DNA of 64,000 nt from Catellatospora sp. TT07R-123 (GTDB lineage: Bacteria > Actinomycetota > Actinomycetes > Mycobacteriales > Micromonosporaceae), in contig NZ_BNEM01000002.1 of the NCBI RefSeq assembly GCF_018327705.1, positions 1,116,001 through 1,180,000 of the forward strand, read 5' to 3'. This document shows positions 8,042-16,097 of the stretch, in pieces; position 1 is the stretch's first letter; the number at the start of each line of letters is the position of its first letter. The notes beneath the pieces were generated by a model. That model had not been told where the DNA came from, searched no databases, and saw nothing but the letters and a program-made list of their open reading frames with translations. A program made the translations under genes and the position numbers.

Positions 8042-9388
8042 TCAGCTGTCGCCGCCGCGCGCCGCGGCGGCGCACACCAGCGCCTGCGCCCGCGCCAGCA
8101 GTTCCGCGACCGCCTCGCGGCCGAGGTAGGCCGTGTCGACCTGCACCTGCCCGGCCAGCGCGCCGTCGCGGTCGTCGGCGTGGAAGATCAACCGGTGGTG
8201 CAGGTCGTCGACCCGGCGCCAGGTCACGGTGGGTGCCGCCGGGGCGGCCCCGGCCGCAACGGTCCCGGCCGGGTGAGGGCTGTCGTCGCCGCGCCGGTCG
8301 TTGTACAGGCAGCGCAGGTCGAACCCGACGCCGCGCTCCCGGCCGACCCGCTCCACCAGCGCGTCGACCTCGTCCTGCACGTAGTAGCCGTACTTCTGGG
8401 CCGCGCGCAGCCGGCGCCGGGCCAGCCGCACCAGCTCGTCGAACCCCGGCCCGGCGGACTCCGGCCCGGCCGGGTCCAGGACGCACAGCCCGTGCTGGAT
8501 CAGGTGCCCGGCCGCCTGGGCGAACCCGGGCCGGAACCGGTTGTTGACCGTGATCATGACCGCGACCGGGCTGACCCCCGTGACGTGCGCCAGCGCGGCC
8601 GCGAACGCCGCGAACAGCACCGGCCCCGTGCCGGTGCCGAGCCTGGCGGCGGTGGCCCGCAGCGCCGGGCCCATCGCGGGCGCGGTGAAGTCCGCGTACC
8701 AGTAGCGATCCTGCTCCGCGGTCCCGGCCGGGGCGAACACGGTCGGCGGGATGAGCCGCAGCTGCTGCTCCCAGTAGCGCAGCGAGGCCTCGTGCTGCCG
8801 CCGGCCGGCCGCGCCCGCCTGCAACCGGGCCTGCTCCAGCGGCGCCATCCCCGGCGGCCGCGGCACCCGGCCGGTGACCGGGTCGCGGTCGCGCAGGTCC
8901 TCGAACATGGCCAGCGCGGCGTCGCCGTCGGCGGCGTGGTGCGCGATGGCCAGCACGGCGTGGGTGAGCACCCCCTCGTGGCGCACCAGCGCCATCCGGA
9001 TCGGCCACTCGTGCTCGTAGTCGAACCGGGCGAAGATGCCCTGCTGTTCCAGGCGCGCGGCGAGCAGCGCCGGGTCCTGGCCGCCGGTGTCGTGGATCTC
9101 CAGCTCGGCGGTTCCCGACCGGTGCACCACCTGCCGCACGCCGCCGTCACCGGCCAGGCGCAGCGTGGTCCGCATCGCCTGGTAGCGGCTGAGGTAGAAG
9201 CCGAGCTCGGCCGCGAACTCGGCCACGGCCGCCCCGGGCGCCAGCTCACGGACCGCGACCAGCGCCAGCGAGGTCCCGGCCCGGACCATCTGCTGCCACA
9301 TGGTCTGCTGCGTCCAGGTCAGCGGACCGACCCCGCCGCCCTCGCCCTCGAACGGGACGCGCACCCGCTCCGTCGCCGCGATCGTCAT
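8042..9388 (-). CDS. Freestanding condensation-domain protein C2
   Basis: The 448-aa protein is a paralogue of C1 over its full length: LTWTQQTMWQQM at the start, ITVNNRFRPGFA, and FDLRCLYNDRRGDD near residue 350. The active site is HHAADGD (H150-H151, D154), again with one residue missing between His and Asp. The chosen ATG (MTIAATERVRVPF) matches the N-terminus of C1 and lies one base after the glycosyltransferase stop; a longer reading would extend into that gene. C1 and C2 probably arose by tandem duplication and may act in succession or as a heterodimer. Confidence 0.85.
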   Translation of the reverse strand: MTIAATERVRVPFEGEGGGVGPLTWTQQTMWQQMVRAGTSLALVAVRELAPGAAVAEFAAELGFYLSRYQAMRTTLRLAGDGGVRQVVHRSGTAELEIHDTGGQDPALLAARLEQQGIFARFDYEHEWPIRMALVRHEGVLTHAVLAIAHHAADGDAALAMFEDLRDRDPVTGRVPRPPGMAPLEQARLQAGAAGRRQHEASLRYWEQQLRLIPPTVFAPAGTAEQDRYWYADFTAPAMGPALRATAARLGTGTGPVLFAAFAAALAHVTGVSPVAVMITVNNRFRPGFAQAAGHLIQHGLCVLDPAGPESAGPGFDELVRLARRRLRAAQKYGYYVQDEVDALVERVGRERGVGFDLRCLYNDRRGDDSPHPAGTVAAGAAPAAPTVTWRRVDDLHHRLIFHADDRDGALAGQVQVDTAYLGREAVAELLARAQALVCAAAARGGDS

Positions 9389-9389
9389 C

Positions 9390-10559
9390 TCAGGCCGCCG
9401 CGCCCGCAGCCGTACCGGGCAGCCGCGCCAACCGGTCGGCCGCCGCCACCGCACCGCCGGCCTGCCGGAACGACGCGGCGACGCGCTGCGCCGCCTGCCG
9501 GTACCCGGGCTGGTCGAGGACGGTCAGGACGGCCTCGCGCAGCTGCGGCGCGGTCGACCGGCCGAACCGCACCCGCACCCCGGCCCCCGCCGCGACGACC
9601 TGCGCGGCGTTGACCGGCTGGTCGGACGTGATCGGGGCGACCACCAGCGGCACCCCGTGGGCCAGCGCCTCGCAGACGGTGTTCAGGCCCCCGTGGGTGA
9701 CCACGGCCGACAGGTGCGGCATCAGCTCCAGCATCGGCACCTGCCGGCGTACGAGCACGTGCGGCGGGTACGCGCCGGGCGCGGGCTCCTCCGGCGCCAC
9801 CACCACGGCCTGGAGCCGGTCGCCCAGCGGCGCGAGCGCGTCCACCACGCGGGCGTGGAAGCCGTCGGCGGTGTCCAGCGCCAGCGTGCCCGCGGTGACC
9901 AGCACCCGGGCCCGGTCGGCGGCCAGCCGGTCCCACGGGAAGTCCGCCTGGCCCGGCCGGGCCGACAGCGCCGGTCCGACCAGGACCGCCCGCCCGGCGA
10001 CAGCCGTTCCCGCAAGCGCCTCGCCCGTGAACGCGAGCACGAGATACGGTGAGAAGCGCAGGTCGTACGGCGGCTCGCCGGGCAGGCCCGCGCCCGTCCA
10101 CAGCGACGCGAGCACCCCCTCGATCCAGGCCTCGACCTTCGGCAGCCCGGCGAACGGGCGGGCGATCTCCATCGACGTCGGGGCCAGGGTCGCCCACGGC
10201 ACCCCGGCCCGGTGCGCGGCCAGCGCCCCGGCGATCGCGTGCTGGTCGACCGCCACGGCGTCGGGCCCGAAGTCCGCCACCGCGCGCTGCACCGCGGGCA
10301 GCGTGAACCGGGTGTGCGGGACGATGTACCCCTTCCACCGCGACCTCGTGGCGGTCATGCCCCGGTCGCGCAGCTCGCCGCGGTAGAGCGGCAGGCCAGT
10401 CGGGTAGACCTGGGCCTGCGGGCCGAGCAGGGGCCGCAGCACCGACTCCACCCCGACCCAGGCCACCTCGTGCCCGCGCCGCGCCAGCTCCTGCGCCACG
10501 GCCGCGATCGGGTACACGTGCCCGGTCAGCGGCAGCGAGTGGAACAGGAACCGGCTCAC
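9390..10559 (-). CDS. GT1 (MGT/UGT-like) glycosyltransferase
   Basis: The 389-aa GT-B enzyme resembles macrolide and glycopeptide glycosyltransferases. The N-terminal acceptor domain starts LFHSLPLTGHVYPIAAVAQ. The C-terminal donor domain carries the nucleotide-sugar signature THGGLNTVCEALAHGVPLV near residue 290, followed by SDQPVNAAQV. It should transfer a hexose or deoxyhexose from an NDP-sugar to the product or an intermediate. No deoxysugar genes are in the window, so the sugar is probably a common cellular one or made elsewhere. It overlaps the upstream methyltransferase by four bases (ATGA). Confidence 0.9.
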   Translation of the reverse strand: MSRFLFHSLPLTGHVYPIAAVAQELARRGHEVAWVGVESVLRPLLGPQAQVYPTGLPLYRGELRDRGMTATRSRWKGYIVPHTRFTLPAVQRAVADFGPDAVAVDQHAIAGALAAHRAGVPWATLAPTSMEIARPFAGLPKVEAWIEGVLASLWTGAGLPGEPPYDLRFSPYLVLAFTGEALAGTAVAGRAVLVGPALSARPGQADFPWDRLAADRARVLVTAGTLALDTADGFHARVVDALAPLGDRLQAVVVAPEEPAPGAYPPHVLVRRQVPMLELMPHLSAVVTHGGLNTVCEALAHGVPLVVAPITSDQPVNAAQVVAAGAGVRVRFGRSTAPQLREAVLTVLDQPGYRQAAQRVAASFRQAGGAVAAADRLARLPGTAAGAAA

Positions 10560-11434
10560 GGCTTCACTGCCGCCACGGCCGCGTAGCGCATGACCCCGTC
10601 GGCGTACGCCTGCTTCATCAGCGGGATGGCGTAGAAGAACCGCAGCGCGGCCACGCCCTTGCGCCGGGCGAGCTCACGCAGGAACGAGTGGTCGTGCAGG
10701 TCCAGGCGCTCGACCCCGGCGAAGTCGGTGTCCCAGGTGCCGGCCACGTACGGCGCCCAGTCCGCCACCCGCACCTGCGCGAACCCGGCCTCGCGGCACC
10801 ACCGGTCATAGGCGCCGATCGGCGGCAGGCTCGGGATCGCCTGGCGCTCGTAGATCTCGGCCAGCAGCGCGTCGGCGGCCTCGTCGAGCTCCCCGTCGCG
10901 TACGCACCAGGTGCTGACCGCCAGCACGCCGCCCGGCTTCAGCACGCGCAGCGCCTCGGCCAGGAACGCGGTCCGGTCCGGCATGTGCTCCAGGCTCTCC
11001 AGCGCCCACACCGCGTCGAAGGTCGCGTCCGGATAGTCGGTGCGCACCGCGTCGAGCTGCCGGAACCCGACCCGGTCGGCCAGGCCCGCCGCGTGCGCGC
11101 GCTCGGTGGCCCGGACCACCTGCTGGGAGCTGAGGGTGATCCCCTCGACCCGGCAGCCGTGCTCGCGGGCCAGGTGCAGCGCCGGGCCGCCGATGCCGCA
11201 GCCGGCGTCGAGCAGGTGCGCCCCGGCCGGGATCCCGGCGAAGGCGAGCAGCTCGCGTACGGTGCGGTCGGAGGCGGCGTGCCGGTCGGGCCCGTCGTCG
11301 GCGGGGCTGCTGCCCAGGTCCCAGTACCCGTGGTGGACGTGCTCGCCCCACAGGCCCTCGTACAGGTCGATCGTACTGTCGTAGTACTGCTCGACCGCCT
11401 TGTTCACGTCCTCAGCCACTCGACCTGCGTTCAC
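10556..11434 (-). CDS. SAM-dependent methyltransferase (tocopherol/sarcosine methyltransferase-like)
   Basis: The 292-aa protein has a small-molecule methyltransferase layout: lead helix VEQYYDSTIDLYEGLWGEHVHHGYW, motif I LLDAGCGIGGPALHLA, GITLSSQQVVRA, WALESLEHMPD and LRVLKPGGVLAVSTW. GEHVHHGYW is typical of the gamma-tocopherol or geranyl/sterol methyltransferase subgroup. The GTG start is chosen because GGGAG lies 7 bases upstream; a longer frame lacks a ribosome-binding site. It is the first gene of the seven-gene minus-strand operon and probably decorates the product by O-, N- or C-methylation. Confidence 0.85.
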   Translation of the reverse strand: MNAGRVAEDVNKAVEQYYDSTIDLYEGLWGEHVHHGYWDLGSSPADDGPDRHAASDRTVRELLAFAGIPAGAHLLDAGCGIGGPALHLAREHGCRVEGITLSSQQVVRATERAHAAGLADRVGFRQLDAVRTDYPDATFDAVWALESLEHMPDRTAFLAEALRVLKPGGVLAVSTWCVRDGELDEAADALLAEIYERQAIPSLPPIGAYDRWCREAGFAQVRVADWAPYVAGTWDTDFAGVERLDLHDHSFLRELARRKGVAALRFFYAIPLMKQAYADGVMRYAAVAAVKP

Positions 11435-11639
11435 GCAGCAGCTCCCGACCATCCACATTGGCCAACCGTGATGTCCGCGCCACGGTACGGCACCGCGGTT
11501 CGGCTGGGCAATCAACAAACTAACCGAGGGTACGACAGCCGAGCGGTCTCAATAAATACTTCGATCCGTCATTGTGGGAGCGATCCCACGCTGCTAGTGT
11601 CCGGCCGACCCCGAGGGCGAAACCTAGGAGAACGGGCTC
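11435..11639. promoter_or_regulatory. Divergent promoter region with a 16-base palindrome
   Basis: This 205-base gap separates the minus-strand operon from the plus-strand ligase operon. It contains the perfect palindrome GTGGGAGCGATCCCAC (11574-11589), an AT-rich tract TCTCAATAAATACTT near 11548, and TAGTGT near 11595 as a possible -10. GTCTCAAT at 11546-11553 weakly resembles the GTCTCTAT of the other candidate operator. The ligase ribosome-binding site (TAGGAGA) ends the region. Confidence 0.5.
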
Positions 11640-13277
11640 GTGGCTACCAAGAACATCCGTGCCGCGCTCGTGGCCGACACCGGCCTGGGCGCGGGCAACG
11701 TCCTGCCCAGGCTGATCGAGCACGGCGCCGACCCCGACGGCCCCGGCCTGACGTTCGACGTTGACGTCGACGGGCATCCGGCCTGGCAGGACCTCACCCT
11801 CGGCGGGCTGCACGAGCGGGTGCTGGCCCGCGCGGCCTGGCTGCACCGCCGCGGCGTACGGCCGCGCGACCTCGTCGCCGTCCACGTCACGTCGTCGGCC
11901 GACCTGTTCCTCAGCTTCCTCGCGCTGAGCTGGCTCGGCGCGGTTCCCGCGTTCATGAACCCGCACCTGCCGCCCGACGTCGCCGCCGAATACCTGCGCC
12001 GCCTGCGCGGCACCGGCCTGCTCACCGACACCCCCCACCGCGAGCAGCTCACCGGCCACGACCTGGGCATGCCGATCCTCGGCGACGTCGCCGAACTCGG
12101 CGGCGCCGACCCGGCCGGGGCCCCGCGCCCGCACCGGCACCACCCCGGCGACCCGATCGCGGTCACCCACTCCTCCGGCACCACCCGGATGCCGACCGCC
12201 GTCGTCCACTCGCACGGCACCCTGTTCGCCGCCACCCGGCGCATCCGGCTGTCGGTCCCCGTCGCCCAGGGCACCCAGCGGGTCCTGTCGGCGCTGCCCG
12301 CCGCGCACGCCGCCGGCATCGGCGCCATGAACCAGGCCCTGTGCAACCGGGCCGAACTGCTGTGGCTGTCGCGCCAGGACCAGGGCGCCGTCGTGCTCGA
12401 CGCCATCGAGCGCTGGCGGCCCAACGGCGTCTTCGGCTTCGCCGTCACCTGGGCCGAACTGGCCCGGTTCGACCTGTCCCGCTACGACCTGGACTCGGTC
12501 GCGCTGTGGTTCAACACCGGCGACTGCGCCCACGAACCCCACATCCGCCGCCTGGTCGCCGTCGGCAGCCGCGAGGTCGTCACCCGCGACGGCGTCACCC
12601 GCGTGCCCGGGTCGAGCTTCATCGACGGCCTCGGCTCCACCGAGATGGGCCACTCCGCGTTCTACATCACCCACCGCAGCGACACCGAACGCTACGGCCG
12701 CTGCGTCGGCAAACCCCACGTCTTCGCCGACGTCGCGCTGCTCGACCCGGCCACCGGCGCCGAAGTGCCCGTCGGCCAGGTCGGCCACCTGGGCCTGCGG
12801 TCCCCCACCGTCGCCGTCGGCTACTGGAACAACCACGCCGAGTGGTACCGCCACTGGAGCGCGTCGCGCTACCTCACCGGCGACCTGATGTACCGCGACG
12901 AGGACGGCTACTACTACCACGTGGACCGCGCCGTCGACGCCGTCGACCTCGGCGGCGGCGACTGGCTCTACACCGCCATGTGCGAGGAGGCCATCCTGGC
13001 CCGCTGCCCCGACATCCGCGACGCCACCGTGGTCGCGGCGGCCACCGCCGGGGGCGTCGCCACCGACGTGCTGCTGCAACTGCGCGCCGACGCCGACCCG
13101 GCCGCCGACCGGACCGCGCAGGTACGCGCCGCGCTGCCCGTACCCGTGGCCCGGACCCTGCGCAAGGTCGTCGTCGTCACCGACGACGAGATCATCTTCG
13201 GGCCGACCGGCAAGGTGCGCAAATTCCTGATGCGCCAGCGGCACCTGGCCGCGGCCTCCGCCGGAGCCGCCGCGTGA
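11640..13277 (+). CDS. Adenylate-forming (ANL) acyl ligase
   Basis: The 545-aa freestanding adenylation enzyme has core A3 THSSGTTRMPTAVVHSH near residue 180, A5 DGLGSTEMG near 332, A7 YLTGDLMYRDEDGYYYHVDR near 420, and the A10 lysine in FGPTGKVRKFLMRQ near 520. It is close to fatty acyl-AMP/CoA ligase-type enzymes rather than to amino-acid adenylation domains. Its role would be to activate a carboxylic acid and load it onto CoA or one of the local carrier proteins. The GTG start follows AGGAGA. It overlaps the next methyltransferase (GTGA). The substrate is not predictable by eye. Confidence 0.88.
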   Translation: MATKNIRAALVADTGLGAGNVLPRLIEHGADPDGPGLTFDVDVDGHPAWQDLTLGGLHERVLARAAWLHRRGVRPRDLVAVHVTSSADLFLSFLALSWLGAVPAFMNPHLPPDVAAEYLRRLRGTGLLTDTPHREQLTGHDLGMPILGDVAELGGADPAGAPRPHRHHPGDPIAVTHSSGTTRMPTAVVHSHGTLFAATRRIRLSVPVAQGTQRVLSALPAAHAAGIGAMNQALCNRAELLWLSRQDQGAVVLDAIERWRPNGVFGFAVTWAELARFDLSRYDLDSVALWFNTGDCAHEPHIRRLVAVGSREVVTRDGVTRVPGSSFIDGLGSTEMGHSAFYITHRSDTERYGRCVGKPHVFADVALLDPATGAEVPVGQVGHLGLRSPTVAVGYWNNHAEWYRHWSASRYLTGDLMYRDEDGYYYHVDRAVDAVDLGGGDWLYTAMCEEAILARCPDIRDATVVAAATAGGVATDVLLQLRADADPAADRTAQVRAALPVPVARTLRKVVVVTDDEIIFGPTGKVRKFLMRQRHLAAASAGAAA

Positions 13278-14038
13278 CCGCCGCCTGGGACTGGGAGGAC
13301 CCCGCCGCCCTGCAGGCCCGCACCGACGAGTTCATGCAGGACCGCACCGCCGTCGACACCCTCGAACTGGTCGCCGACACCCCGCTGCTGGGCCGCGACC
13401 AGCTCGCCGGGCTCGGCATCACCGGCATCGAGTTCGCCGCGCTGAAGACCGCGCACCCCGCCGGGCTGGGCACCGACCTGACCGGGCTGAGCTGCGGCGG
13501 CACCGCCACCCGCCGCCCCGGCCTGTACCGGGTCGACGGCCGGAGCTGGTTCACCGAACTCGACATCCGCGAGCCGCTGCCGTTCGAGGACGCCTGCGTC
13601 GACTGGGTGTACGCCGAGCACCTGATCGAGCACGTCACCATGACCGAGGCCGTCGCCTGGCTGGCCGAGGTGCGCCGCGTCCTGGCCCCCGGCGGCCTGC
13701 TCCGGCTGACCACCCCCGACCTGCGCCGGTATGTCGAGGGGTACCTGCACGGCGACGGGTTCTTCGCCAAGCACCGGGGGCGGATGCGCAAGGCGCTGGG
13801 GACGGTCGCCCCGCCGATGCCACAGCGGGGCGCGTTCATGTTCAACCAGCTCTTCTACCTGTACGGCCACCGCTGGATCTACGACCTCGACGAGCTGACC
13901 CACGCTCTGGCCCAGGCCGGGTTCGACCCTGACGCGGTCCGGGTCTGCGGCTTCCGGACCGGCAGGCGGCCCGACGTCGCCGACCTCGACCAGATGATCC
14001 GCAACGACGAGACGATCTACATCGAGATCGACCGTTAG
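13274..14038 (+). CDS. SAM methyltransferase-like protein, 254 aa
   Basis: This belongs to the compact group with motif I as LSCGGTATRRPGL, then LDIREPLPFEDACVDWVYAEHLIEH, EVRRVLAPGGLLRLTTPD, and a long C-terminal cap containing FNQLFYLYGHRWIYDLDEL. Proteins of this layout are often found in natural-product or surface-glycan loci and act as methyltransferases. The GTG start is embedded in the ligase stop, so translation should be coupled. It is convergent with the small gene at 14092. Motif I is short, so catalysis is likely but not certain. Confidence 0.75.
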   Translation: MTAAWDWEDPAALQARTDEFMQDRTAVDTLELVADTPLLGRDQLAGLGITGIEFAALKTAHPAGLGTDLTGLSCGGTATRRPGLYRVDGRSWFTELDIREPLPFEDACVDWVYAEHLIEHVTMTEAVAWLAEVRRVLAPGGLLRLTTPDLRRYVEGYLHGDGFFAKHRGRMRKALGTVAPPMPQRGAFMFNQLFYLYGHRWIYDLDELTHALAQAGFDPDAVRVCGFRTGRRPDVADLDQMIRNDETIYIEIDR

Positions 14039-14050
14039 GTGCCGACCGGG

Positions 14051-14080
14051 CCGGTGGGCGGTGGCGTGGCCGCCCGCCGG
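14051..14080. terminator. Bidirectional hairpin terminator
   Basis: Arms CCGGTGGGCGG and CCGCCCGCCGG pair at 10 of 11 positions around an 8-base loop. The hairpin lies between the convergent methyltransferase and hypothetical genes. Confidence 0.55.
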
Positions 14081-14091
14081 CGGCTCGGCGG

Positions 14092-14472
14092 TCAGACCTG
14101 GACCGGGTCGCGGTAGTTCCCGGCGTACAGCTTGTCGCGGTACTTCGTGTTGCTGTACCACTCCTTCTTGTGGGTGTCGGCGTCGTACTGCGGCGTGCGG
14201 AGGACCACCCAGTCGGGCGTCTGGTGCGACCAGTCGTCGTAGCTGGGGATGTAGGTGTTGCCGACGACGGTCTTGCCGCCCCACTCGATGTGGACGTGCG
14301 CCTGGATGATGTAGCGCCAGCCGTTGTACCTGTACTCGAACGTCACGTTGAACGTCCCGTCCGTGCCGCCCGGGCGCGGCTGGGAGTCGTAGTAGTGGAC
14401 CAGCTCCGGGTAGAGCGGCTTGTCGCGGTGCCACGCGTCGAAGATGTTCTGCGCGTCGGCCTCTTTGGGCAT
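14092..14472 (-). CDS. Orphan hypothetical protein rich in Tyr and Trp, 126 aa
   Basis: I do not recognise this protein. It has a very good ribosome-binding site (AGGAGG, five bases before the ATG), so it is probably well expressed. There is no signal peptide or membrane segment. The N-terminal helix (MPKEADAQNIFDAWHRDKPL) is followed by beta-strand-like segments containing FNVTFEYRYNGWRYIIQAHV and TVVGNTYIPSYDDW. The content of Tyr, Trp and His is unusually high. It lies between the two halves of the biosynthetic locus and is transcribed alone. It could be a small binding or pathway-associated protein, but no function can be assigned. Confidence 0.65.
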   Translation of the reverse strand: MPKEADAQNIFDAWHRDKPLYPELVHYYDSQPRPGGTDGTFNVTFEYRYNGWRYIIQAHVHIEWGGKTVVGNTYIPSYDDWSHQTPDWVVLRTPQYDADTHKKEWYSNTKYRDKLYAGNYRDPVQV

Positions 14473-14595
14473 CGTGTCCTCCTGGGGGTCGCAGCACAGA
14501 TGCCACGCCCCGACCCGCTGATACGCCCCGTCCGCTAGCCGACACGGCCACCGCACCGCACCACACCGCGCCGCGCCGCGCCGCCCGCAGCCTGG

Positions 14596-14658
14596 CCGAG
14601 TTGCCGGGCAATGGGGCGTTCGAACGCTCAAGATTCGCCCACCTGCCCGGCAACTCGG
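14596..14658. repeat. Palindromic intergenic repeat, family A, copy 2
   Basis: The 63-base element has 15-base arms CCGAGTTGCCGGGCA and TGCCCGGCAACTCGG that pair perfectly, around a core that includes CGTTCGAACGCTCAAGAT. That core is shared with copy 3 at 14992-15050. It lies in the 655-base gap 14473-15128, which contains no gene. Confidence 0.8.
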
Positions 14659-14662
14659 CTGA

Positions 14663-14756
14663 TCTTGGATCGCCCGGCCGCCTGCGGAGCGCGGCTGAGG
14701 CCGGCGACTCTTGGATCGCCCGGCTGTCTGCGGAGCGCGCGGCTGAGGGCGGCGAC
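14663..14756. repeat. Tandem direct repeat, two units of 46 and 48 bases
   Basis: Each unit begins TCTTGGATCGCCCGGC, continues with CTGCGGAGCGCG and GGCTGAGG, and ends CGGCGAC. The two units (14663-14708 and 14709-14756) differ by a few substitutions and a 2-base insertion. No open frame is supported here. Confidence 0.7.
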
Positions 14757-14812
14757 CCGGCGAGCGCGCCGGAAGCGCCGAGCGTGGGCCTGGATTCGGT
14801 GCTGTCAGGATG

Positions 14813-14878
14813 ATGATCCGAAATCGTGGACGCCAGGTGCGGCTCTGGCGGCACCTGGCGTCCACGATTTCGGATCAT
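14813..14878. repeat. Perfect 28-bp inverted repeat, family B
   Basis: Arms 14813-14840 and 14851-14878 are perfect inverted copies (starting ATGATCCGAAATCGTGGACG) around a 10-base loop. This is much longer than a usual terminator. It is flanked by unrelated repeats and has no gene ending next to it, so it looks like a mobile or REP-type palindrome. Confidence 0.8.
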
Positions 14879-14917
14879 GGAGTTCGCGACCGTCCAGATC
14901 ACGCTCTGCGGTCAGAC

Positions 14918-14968
14918 CGGGCGGCAGCCGCGCGCCGCGCACCCCGGGCGGCAGCCGCGCGCCGCGCA
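14918..14968. repeat. Short tandem repeat, 24-base unit at 27-base period
   Basis: Two identical 24-base units (14918-14941 and 14945-14968), beginning CGGGCGGCAGCCGCGCGCCG, are separated by three bases. A GC-rich third partial unit follows. Confidence 0.7.
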
Positions 14969-14991
14969 TGCGGGGCGCGCGCCGCGCTCCG

Positions 14992-15050
14992 AAGTTGCCG
15001 GGCAATCGGGCGTTCGAACGCTCAAGATACGCCCGATTGCCCGGCAACTT
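14992..15050. repeat. Palindromic intergenic repeat, family A, copy 3
   Basis: The element has perfect 21-base arms (14992-15012 and 15030-15050, core GTTGCCGGGCAATCGG) and the same inner sequence CGTTCGAACGCTCAAGAT as copy 2. The three copies in this window define a dispersed family. Confidence 0.85.
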
Positions 15051-15128
15051 GGATGGTCTTGAAAGCGCCCACCCCGCCTACCCAGCCTGCGGTCGGCCGG
15101 GTCGTGGGACAGGAGGCTCAGGGCGGGG

Positions 15129-16097
15129 TCAGGGCTTGGTCACCTGGCGGATGGCGGCCAGGAGCTGGTCGCGGGTGGGTTGCAGGGCCGCGTCCAGGTC
15201 GGGGTTGCAGCCGACCACGGCACCGTCCGGGCGCGTGATCCGCTTCGGCGGCACCGCCAGCGGCATCTCCTCCGCCACCGTCGCCAGGACCTCCGCCGCC
15301 ACCCCGCACGAACGGCTCGCGTCCTCGATCACCACCAGCCGCCCGGTACGCGCCAGCGACTCCCCCAGCGCCGCCCAGTCGAACGGGTACAGCGTCCGCG
15401 GGTCGAACACCTCCACCGACACCTCGCCCGCCAGCGACTCCGCCACCGCCAGCGCATCGTGCACGTGGTGCCCGATCGCCACCACGGTCACGTCGGTGCC
15501 CGGCCGGTGGATGCGCGCCGAACCCAGCGGCACCGGCACCAGATCGGCGTAGTCGACGTCCTCGCGCAGCTCCAGCGCCTGCCGGGGCGCGATGAACACC
15601 ACCGGGTCGTCGTCGCGGATCGCCGAGATCAGCAGCCCGTACGCGTCGGTCGGGGTCGTCGGCATCACCGTCTTCACCCCGGAGTGCACGAACAGGCCGT
15701 GCGGCTGGTCGGAGTGCTGCCCGCCCCAGCCCGGCCGCCAGCCCGCGCTCGGCACCAGGTACGTCACCGGCACCCGCGCCTGCCCGCCGCTCATCGCCGA
15801 GAACTTGTGCGCCTGGTTGGCGACCTGCTCCAGCACCAGCTGGAGCAGGAACGGGATCGCGAACTCCACCACCGGGCGCCGCCCGGCCAGCGCCGCACCG
15901 GTGGCGACGTTGGCCACCCCCTGCTCCGACAGCGGCGTCTCGACGATCCGGTGCGGACCGAACCGGGCCAGCAGCCCCGCCGTCACGAACGTGACCGCCT
16001 CGTGCACGTCCTCACCCAGCACGAACACCGACGGGTCGCGCTCCATCTCGTCACCCAGCGCCCGGTTCAGCGCCTTCAGGTACGACAGCTTCGGCAT
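15129..16097 (-). CDS. Thiamine-dependent 2-oxoacid dehydrogenase E1 beta-like subunit
   Basis: The 322-aa protein matches the beta subunit of two-subunit pyruvate, acetoin or branched-chain dehydrogenase E1: VFVLGEDV near residue 24, ETPLSEQGVANVATGAALAG near 53, HSDQPHG near 125, VFDPRTLYPFD near 228, and IEDASRSCGVAAEVLA near 255. Its ATG overlaps the alpha-subunit stop (TGATG). No E2 or E3 gene is present. In this setting the pair may generate a two-carbon or short acyl unit for a carrier protein, as reported for glycolyl-ACP formation in some tetrahydroisoquinoline alkaloid pathways (analogy only). Confidence 0.88.
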   Translation of the reverse strand: MPKLSYLKALNRALGDEMERDPSVFVLGEDVHEAVTFVTAGLLARFGPHRIVETPLSEQGVANVATGAALAGRRPVVEFAIPFLLQLVLEQVANQAHKFSAMSGGQARVPVTYLVPSAGWRPGWGGQHSDQPHGLFVHSGVKTVMPTTPTDAYGLLISAIRDDDPVVFIAPRQALELREDVDYADLVPVPLGSARIHRPGTDVTVVAIGHHVHDALAVAESLAGEVSVEVFDPRTLYPFDWAALGESLARTGRLVVIEDASRSCGVAAEVLATVAEEMPLAVPPKRITRPDGAVVGCNPDLDAALQPTRDQLLAAIRQVTKP

